Shown here: positions 57,665-64,000 of the stretch, piece after piece | Layout: each line of letters starts with the position of its first letter | How positions within the stretch are numbered: position 1 is the first letter of the stretch | From: Globodera rostochiensis | Taxonomy: Eukaryota > Nematoda > Chromadorea > Rhabditida > Heteroderidae | DNA length: 64,000 nt | Assembly: GCA_018350325.1 (NCBI GenBank) | Contig: JAEVLN010000027.1 | Coordinates: 806,001-870,000 of the forward strand | Direction of reading: 5' to 3' | Position numbers and translations under genes: made by a program | The notes under the pieces: model-generated | The model's database searches: none | What the model was told of the DNA's origin: nothing | Seen by the model: only the letters and a program-made list of their open reading frames with translations

Positions 57665-58296
57665 TACCGTATTTCCTCAAATAGAAGACTCGGGTCTTCT
57701 ATTGTTCAACCCCTCTCCAAAGGGATTAGGGGGGAGGGGATCTTCTAATTGAGGGGGGTCTTCTATTGTTCAACCCTTTTTTGACAAATTATTCAGAGAA
57801 CATGTAAATTTTGTCAACCTTTTTTTGACAAATTATTCAAAGAACATGTAAAATTTGGCTTTTATTTAAAAAACAAAAGCTTTGTTGATTAGCATTTTTT
57901 TATAAATTTGCTCGATATATTCTAGAGTAGGCCGCGACCGGGATTTTGGGAAAAACCGGGGCCGGGATTTCAGCAAATTTAAAACCGGGAATTTAATAGG
58001 GGATAAAACCGGGAATTCCCGGTTTTTTTCCCGGTCCCGGTGAGACCCGGGACTGAGGTACTCGTTTGTACTTTTTTTCAGTACCTTAGTCCCGGAACCG
58101 GGAAAAATGGCCCACCCTAATATATTCTCAACAACAGTAAAATTTTAACAATCAAAATGTTGGTGATCATCATTTAAAGTGGCATCAATCGAAACATCGC
58201 TTTGATCATTTTCTCCCAAATCAATTTCTTTTATGACCCAAAAAGTTATGGGGGTCTTCTAATTGAGGGGGGTCTTCTATTTGAGGAAATACGGTA
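57665..58296. mobile_element. Tc1/mariner-like MITE with TA duplication
   Basis: TACCGTATTTCCTCAAATAG at the left is mirrored by CTATTTGAGGAAATACGGTA at the right, with TA at both ends. GGGGGGTCTTCTA words lie inside both ends. No transposase. A hAT-type element is nested at 57923-58119, so the mariner-like insertion is older. Confidence 0.8.
57923..58119. mobile_element. Nested 197-bp hAT-type MITE with 8-bp target duplication
   Basis: Ends TAGAGTAGGCC and GGCCCACCCTA are imperfect inverse complements. ATATATTC occurs at both flanks (57915-57922 and 58120-58127). The interior is made of ACCGGGA/TCCCGGT words. Confidence 0.8.
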
Positions 58297-58366
58297 TTTA
58301 TTTTCGGATTTATTTATTTATCTACGATTATAAATAACAAATTTTGTAAAGTGCCTAAAGCAAACT

Positions 58367-58412
58367 CTTCGGCGAGGCGGATGAAGCATTTGCTGGACAC
58401 GGGCTACCGATT
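58367..58412 (+). pseudogene. BTB-gene 5' scrap
   Basis: Reads SSARRMKHLLDTG, the segment just before a BTB domain, as also seen at 6691. Nothing BTB-like follows. Confidence 0.45.
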
Positions 58413-58474
58413 CTTAGGGGTGCATTTTTTGAAAAATTTTTAAAAAGTCGATCCTTAGGGGTCGGTCGGGTTCG

Positions 58475-58826
58475 TTTCGGCGCGGCTCAGTTCGGCGCCG
58501 ACAAGTTTGAAACGTTATAACTTTTTGTTTATTTGACCAAACCAAAACATTCTTGGTATCATTTGAAAGCACCATGTCTGTAGATTCTACCTATAATAGA
58601 AAAAGAGCTAAGCGATTCGACTTAAACAAAGGAAGTTATGAGTCACCGCGCCAAACTATCACGAAAAATGGCAATTTTCACACGTTTTAAGCTATAACTT
58701 TTTTTTGAAAAGACGAATCGGTTAGCTTTAGCTTGATCAAAGGTTCAGCATTCTGAGAGCTTTTGTATGATACCAATGGTTTGCTTTCTTAATAACTATG
58801 TTATGACTGATCGCGCCGAACTGAGC
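58475..58826. mobile_element. Foldback-type repeat with GGCTCAGTTCGGCGC end
   Basis: GGCGCGGCTCAGTTCGGCGC at the left and GATCGCGCCGAACTGAGC at the right are related inverse ends; internal blocks TTGGTATCATTTGAAAGC and CTTTTGTATGATACCAA also oppose each other. Confidence 0.6.
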
Positions 58827-60004
58827 GGATCCGTTAGGGGTGTATTTTTCGTTTTTATTGCATTTTTGTTAAGGATTTTTTTTTTTGAAAAATGGCGAAA
58901 TATGGAAAAATATGGATTATAAAATAAGATATAGAAGCTCCAACCAAAGTTATAAACACTAAATATTTCTGGCATTTATACGCTGTTCCGTAACAGCCTG
59001 GAACGCACGAAAAACATGTTTACAACTTGGCTTAAAGAACGCATTTCCATGTGCATATTTTTTCCATCTGACGCGCCATTTCGTAACAGAAGTTCAGCGG
59101 ACGCCTTTGTGCCAATTGTTCATAGATAATTTGCTAAAAACCATATTATTTTTTATAAAATTATATAACATTCTTGTTTTACCTCTTTATCTAATTCGTT
59201 TACACCCATTTTTTTCAACTTTCACTGCATATTCCATTCCTGCTGCGCTCACACACAAATAAACGTCCCCATACAAACCGGCGCTTAATTTTTTTAAACA
59301 GACCAAATCCGCAATTGCCATGCCATTAGACAAAGTTGTGTCCATTGTGATGTAGAGATAGAATCTAACAGTTTTGCAAACAACTAACGAAAATGAAGTT
59401 ATGATAATGGCTAGCAATAGTTTGTCCTACGCTACCGTTAGGCCCAACCCCAGAATTCAGCATATTTAACCAAACTATTAACATCACTGACTAAAATTAC
59501 AACATTTTTTCTCGGCGGAGGGCACCGCCAGGGCAATTCTTAATTAATAAAGCATTTATTACTAAAATCCACTCAAACAGAAAAAAGGTCAAAAACGCAC
59601 GAATCCGTAAAAATTTTTAGCGGAAACCACTTTGATGGCTGGTAAAGTCGATATTTAGTCCGAGGTTTAAAATTGGTCGCAATTGCTTCGGAAAAATACT
59701 GATTGCATACAGTGTGTTACATTGATATAACTTCAAATTTTAAGCAACAATAGGGACAGTTTTCGAAAAAATTCATAATCAACTTTTCAAAATTTTTAAT
59801 CATAATGGGGCGCTCTGCTTTGCACAAATTTCGTAAAATATGGGTCTGCGCTCCCGGACTCAAAATCACTCGAAACCATTTTTATAGGTTTTCTTAGGGT
59901 CTGAAATAGAACAATCAAAAATTTTTTTGTCGCTCCGCCCTTAAACCGGGTTTTGAACGGTTTTTGGCCTGAATTTTTTGTCTTCCTGTCGGCCAATTTC
60001 AACA
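58827..60004. other. Interval without supported gene; one TGCATATTT-family copy
   Basis: 58985-59065 shares GGAACGCACGAAAAAC.TGTTT and CATTTCCATGTGCATATTTT with the hAT-type MITE at 12661-13296. A hairpin-like variant TTTTCTCGGCGGAGGGCACC lies at 59509. A minus-strand segment LKKLSAGLYGDVYLC near 59300-59240 resembles a kinase glycine loop but is too short to assign. Confidence 0.4.
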
Positions 60005-60495
60005 AATTTAATATCATTCGACAGCTCTCGACGAGACAAATCGATCTAGATGTGATCAGAAGCCATTTAGATACCGGACGACTGAGTCCCAGTGTAAAAG
60101 AGACCTTCAGTACCATTAAGAAACACACAGCCGATTGACCGAATGATACCTATTGGCGCATGGGGAAGTCAAAAGGCGGGTGTGTGAAAAATTTTCAACA
60201 ACGGCTAGGTTAATCTGTTAATACCTAATATTAATTAATTTATCTTAGCCGTTTTGATGAAAATAGCTTTTCACACATAAACCTTTCGACTCCCCCTTAA
60301 GAGCCAGCCTGGCTGGGCTTCTGCTTCTGTGCACAGTTGTCTTGTGTTTACAGGTGACTGCGGAGAAAGGGGATTCATTTTTGCTTTTGGTACTGAAATG
60401 TCCCTTTTACACTGGGTCGGCCGGCATCCAAATTGCGTTATCCCGTTACATCTAGATCGATTTATCTCCTCGGGAACTGTCTATTGAAAAACAAA
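60005..60495. mobile_element. Foldback element of the ATCGATCTAGA family
   Basis: Left arm GAGACAAATCGATCTAGATG and GACTGAGTCCCAGTGTAAAA; right arm TTTTACACTGGG and CATCTAGATCGATTTATCTC in inverse. The centre has a second inverse pair (GCGGGTGTGTGAAAAATTTT opposite AAATAGCTTTTCACACA). A diverged copy lies at 30005-30445. Confidence 0.75.
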
Positions 60496-60689
60496 ATTTG
60501 TGCATTGGTGCACGGGAAGACACAGCATTTAGTCCAAAAATACTCATTTTGGACATGTTTAAGTGGTTCAAAAACCGGGTCAAACATTTTTCCTAAACTT
60601 TTGACCTATTTTTCCGAGCTTAGCTCGTCGAGACAAAGCGATTGGTATATAATTTATGCCGTTTTGGAATGGGCGTTCATTGTGATAGA

Positions 60690-61150
60690 GTTATGCGTTA
60701 CACAAACTCTTTGTTTTGTGAGAAATTCACAAAAACGATGGGGTTTGCTCGGATCGGGTGGGGGTTGCTTAATTATAAGTTGGGGTGTATTTAGCTACAA
60801 AAATGCCTTTTGGTCGGGTTTGTAAGATCGACTTGAGGTCGAACTGGGTCGTCAAAGTTGGCAAAAAAATTTTTTTGCGCCAACTTTTATGGTGAAAATT
60901 TTGGCTTGGGGAATGGGCTGATTTTGTGGTAGAAGGTGCATCAGGGTTTGGGCTTCAAAATGGTATATCACATGCCAAGGTTGGTTCGGGTTGGGGGTCG
61001 ATATGGGGGGTCTAACCATTTTATGCATACCTATATTTTTTGATATGTTCTGATCAAAAATGATAAATCAATTTTGAGCTAAAATTTAAAAAAGTCTAAC
61101 CCTAGGAACAAAAGCAAAGCCCCCCTATACAAGCACCCCGCAGGCGTCTA
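60690..61150. repeat. Dispersed repeat, copy 2 (partner at 2020-3113)
   Basis: Same ordered blocks as copy 1, ending GCAAAGCCCCCCTATA and CGCAGGCGTCTAGTT. It directly abuts the foldback element at 60005-60495, so the two may be parts of one larger element. Confidence 0.7.
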
Positions 61151-61776
61151 GTTAATATTTAACAATAGAAACATATATTCTAAATGTATAATATTTTTAA
61201 AGGTGGTTGTGGAAATGTTTTACATACTGGGAACTCAAGCCAACATTTGGGAAATGAGCAGCAACAAAATAATGCGGTGAGAGGCAATCGTGTTGTGATT
61301 GATGGTCGACTCTTGGGAGGAAATGCTCAGAGGTCGGTTGTGATTAATGATTGATCATGGGCACGCAAATTCGATTAATCTAAATGGTACTAATTAAAAT
61401 AGGTTCGTGTAAAAAAAGGAGATGAAAATTTGAATGATATACATGACGCTAATTCAAATTCGCTTGTGATTAATGGCAGTCGAACAAATTCGGTTGTGAT
61501 TAATGAAGTGAATTCAAATTCGATTAAAATAAAAGATGAAAAGAAATTCGATTCATGTAAAAGATGCCAATCAAATTCGATTAATATAAAAGTTGGAAAT
61601 GAAAACTCGCTTGGTGTAAATGATGGCAACTCAAATTCGATTGGGATAAAAGATGGCAATAAAAATTCGGTGAATATAACAGATGGGAGTAATTTGAATT
61701 CGATTCGTGTAAAGAATGGAACAGAAAATTTGATTGAAAAAATAAAAAATGGCAATCCAAATCACTTGATATAAAG

Positions 61777-62755
61777 TAGGGTTGTCACCCCGGCCCGGTC
61801 CCCGACCCTGCAAATTTAGGGCTTTTTCCTGTGTTTTCCCAGACCCCGACCCCGACACTTCTGACCCCGAAAAACCCCGAACCCCAACCCCGACTCGGGG
61901 TCGGGGTTAGCATATGGCATCATTGAGTGAAAAAATTCATTTTTTCCGAGGGCGTGACTATGGTGGACGTGCACTTTTTGTCAACAAATTTATTTCTTTT
62001 TTACAAAATCCGTGACAAGAAATCGATGGTCAGTTGGTTTGTCTCTTCGGCAAGTAAAATGTTCGTGTGGGTGCGCATCCGCTTGAGTGCGATCCGTTAT
62101 TAAATTTTATTCGGCTTTTAGTCTCTTCGTCTTTCATTAAAGAAACATTTTTTAATCATTTTCAAATATTCTAATTAAAATGAGCGCAAAAATAAGATTT
62201 TTTGAAAAAACTTCCCCCCATCTTCTGAATTTTGCTGCAATTTTCTTATCAAAGATTGCCATTTTTGGTTGCAAGTCTTTCAACAAATTGAGTATAAAAT
62301 TCAAAATTTTTCTCGGCGGCGCCTATCGGCACCACCGACCCACCCACCTTCCTCAGAAGTGAAGCAGAAATCTCAAAATCTTCCTGACAATTTTAAACAA
62401 AATGTTAAAAAATTCTAAAAATTTCCCGCCGGCGCTGAATGGAACTTTTTTAATAAAATTTCAAATATTTTTTCCGGTTTTCGGACACTGTTTGGGATCC
62501 GGTTACATCACGGATGCCCTTCCCTTCCCTTCAAAATAAGAACAAAGTTAAAAAATATCGGCTCTAATGTACAATAAATTCCGGAAATTATTAAAAAAAC
62601 AAAAATTTGACCTCTAAAAAAATTTTGAAGAAAAATTTTAAAAAACCCCGCAACCCCGACCCCGATCGATTTGGGTAACCCCGACTCCGACAGTCCCGCC
62701 CCCGAAAAACCCCGACCCCGCAATTCTCAACCCCGCACGCGGGGTGACAACCCTA
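61777..62755. mobile_element. 979-bp non-autonomous hAT-type element with 8-bp target duplication
   Basis: TAGGGTTGTCACCCCG at the left and CGGGGTGACAACCCTA at the right are exact inverse complements. ATATAAAG is duplicated at 61769-61776 and 62756-62763. ACCCCGACCCC words fill both subterminal regions. The interior contains a GC hairpin module and a block shared with 30667-30860. No transposase. Confidence 0.9.
62314..62337 (-). repeat. GC-rich hairpin module, copy 7
   Basis: CGGCGGCGCCTATCGGCACC then ACCGACC, with the CAACAAATTGAGTATAAAAT flank; lies inside a hAT-type element. Confidence 0.75.
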
Positions 62756-63379
62756 ATATAAAGGCTGCTGCTGTTAATGCCAATGTGGTTTTAATGGAAA
62801 AAACAAGCGAAAATGTACGAGCAAATACGATTACGACCAACGATGGCAAAGAACATTCGATTGAGATTAATGATGATCATATTATAGTGAATGATCAACG
62901 CATTCAAATGAAGCAAAAGATCATCAACATGAAGATGAAGCAAATTCGATTGTGATCAAAGAAGGAAGAACAAATTCTGTTGTGATCAATAATGGTCGAG
63001 AAAATTCGATTGAGATAAATGATGCACATATTGTAGTGAATGGTCAACTGATCAGAAATGAAGCGTGCAATTTGAGAAATATGCAAGTTTCAATAATTAA
63101 TGGTCAACTTATCATAAATGGTCAACACATCTCAGCTGAGCAATGGAATTTGGGAGATTTGCGCCGTTCTATAATATTGTTGTGACAAATGGACATGTTA
63201 CGATAAATGGTCGACACCTTCCACAAGAAGCATGGACAAATGGAGAACAGAGCGCCCAAAATGTGCCAAGAGCAGCGCGGCATAGCTCAACAGCATGGTT
63301 GCGTCATTCAATGACACCATTCTCCCGAATTACCCATTTAAACTTGTCATTTTAGAAATTAAAATTCAGCATGTCATTA

Positions 63380-64000
63380 CTAGGGCCCGCAAACCCATGG
63401 AAATCCATTTTTTTGCGAACTGGGGATGCCCTGAAATGCACAAAAACACATTTTTAGCTTGATTTGAAGTTTCTAGGACCGATTTTTATATCCATATTTT
63501 CCATATTTTGCGATATGTCCATATTTCGTCCATATTTTCCATTTATGTCCATATTTTTCATCCATATTTCGCATTTTATGCCAAAAAATGTGCATATTTG
63601 GCATTTTGCAAAAAAATTTGTGATCTTGGCAAGAAAAATTTTGATTTTATCTCATTTTCTAAAGAAATTTTTGAAAAAAGCGCAAAATAATCACAAAGTT
63701 CAAAAAAGTCGTCAAAGTGCTAAAATAATCACAAAAGTTCAAAAAAGTCGTCAAAAATGCCAAAATAGTCACAAAAGTCTAAAAAAGTCGCCGAAACACT
63801 TGAAAATTTGGAAATGTATCTCATCAGCAATTTTAACCAGTGATGAATGAATTTGAAGAATTTTGGGGAAATTTTTTATTGAATTTGGAAAAATTTATGT
63901 CCATATTTTCAATTTCTATGTCCATATTTTGGTGTTTTGTCCATATTTTGAGGATTTATGCCCATATTTTATGGCCATATTTCACGATTTTATATCCATA
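63380..64000. repeat. TCCATATTT-rich repeat, runs off the window
   Basis: Block order (CGAACTGGGGATGCCCTGAA, TTAGCTTGATTTGAAGTTTC, then many TCCATATTT words, TTTGTGATCTTGGCAAGAAA) parallels the MITE at 12661-13296 with TCC replacing TGC. Its right end lies beyond the window. Confidence 0.65.

Larger units (their letters stand above)
61195..63355 (+). pseudogene. Asn/Ile-rich short-repeat protein gene split by a hAT element
   Basis: Plus-strand segments repeat a unit like NSNSIxIxDGN: DANSNSLVINGSRTNSVVIN, NSNSIGIKDGNKNSVNITDG, then after the insertion DGKEHSIEINDDHIIVNDQ, EGRTNSVVINNGRENSIEIN, SIINGQLIINGQHIS and GHVTINGRHLPQEAW. Regular alternation of Ile/Val with polar Asn/Gly suggests a beta-solenoid. 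Stops and frame changes separate the segments, and element 61777-62755 lies in the middle with an ATATAAAG duplication. The empty site would also shift frame, so decay may precede insertion. No signal peptide was located. The family is not recognised. Confidence 0.55.

Noticed and set aside
59187..59417. Protein kinase N-terminus (LKKLSAGLYGDVYLC)
   Set aside because: Only the glycine-loop-like segment is visible; no catalytic loop, DFG or other kinase motif lies nearby on the strand.
61955..61985. BTB fragment at GTGGACGTGCACTTTTTG
   Set aside because: VDVHFL matches the BTB start, but nothing upstream or downstream supports it and it lies inside a hAT element.

Overview
This window is eukaryotic nuclear DNA, AT-rich, with short introns that mostly begin GT and end in TTTCAG/TTTTAG-like acceptors. 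Gene content (PIAS, cullin, Piezo, TRPM, BTB and FLYWCH/MULE families, degenerate TTAGGC tracts like the nematode telomere unit, small secreted cysteine-rich proteins) points to a nematode. The BTB fragments resemble the expanded BTB families I associate with plant-parasitic cyst nematodes, but genus is an inference. There is no operon, CRISPR or bacterial signal. Most genes are multi-exon; exon models were built by hand from reading frame, intron phase and GT/AG sites.

Layout. 1-5.5 kb: dispersed repeat, then a minus-strand secreted-protein gene (3151-5470) with an early stop. 6.4-7.1 kb: a tRNA-like gene and a broken BTB gene. 9.3-12.2 kb: a CFP1-like fragment and an 11-exon unrecognised gene, both minus. 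12.6-14.6 kb: hAT-type MITE and foldback repeats. 15.1-21 kb: minus-strand exons of one or two unrecognised genes. 19.5-24.5 kb: a segment present twice in inverse orientation, the second copy circularly permuted. 25.5-28.9 kb: a candidate composite MULE carrying a NADAR gene. 29.2-35.3 kb: a nine-exon zinc-finger gene with transposon debris in its introns. 35.8-40.3 kb: TRPM and Piezo channel relics, minus. 41.5-46.5 kb: cullin pseudogene, then a PIAS-type SUMO ligase gene. 47.9-49.9 kb: Argonaute-like fragment and the C-terminal exons of an ERCC6/CSB-like gene. 50-53.4 kb: elements with tandem-repeat termini and a 48-bp minisatellite open in four frames. 54.8-56.1 kb: an intact five-exon secreted cysteine-rich EF-hand gene. 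56.8-64 kb: nested MITEs and an Asn-rich repeat gene split by a hAT element.

Overall this is a repeat-dense, gene-decay region. The best-supported intact genes are the zinc-finger gene, the PIAS-like gene (5' end not found) and the EF-hand secreted protein. At least six conserved families (BTB, NADAR, TRPM, Piezo, cullin, MULE transposase) occur as broken copies. Four hAT-type insertions have exact 8-bp target-site duplications. Several foldback elements have termini built from short tandem repeats, and a GC-rich hairpin module recurs at least seven times.
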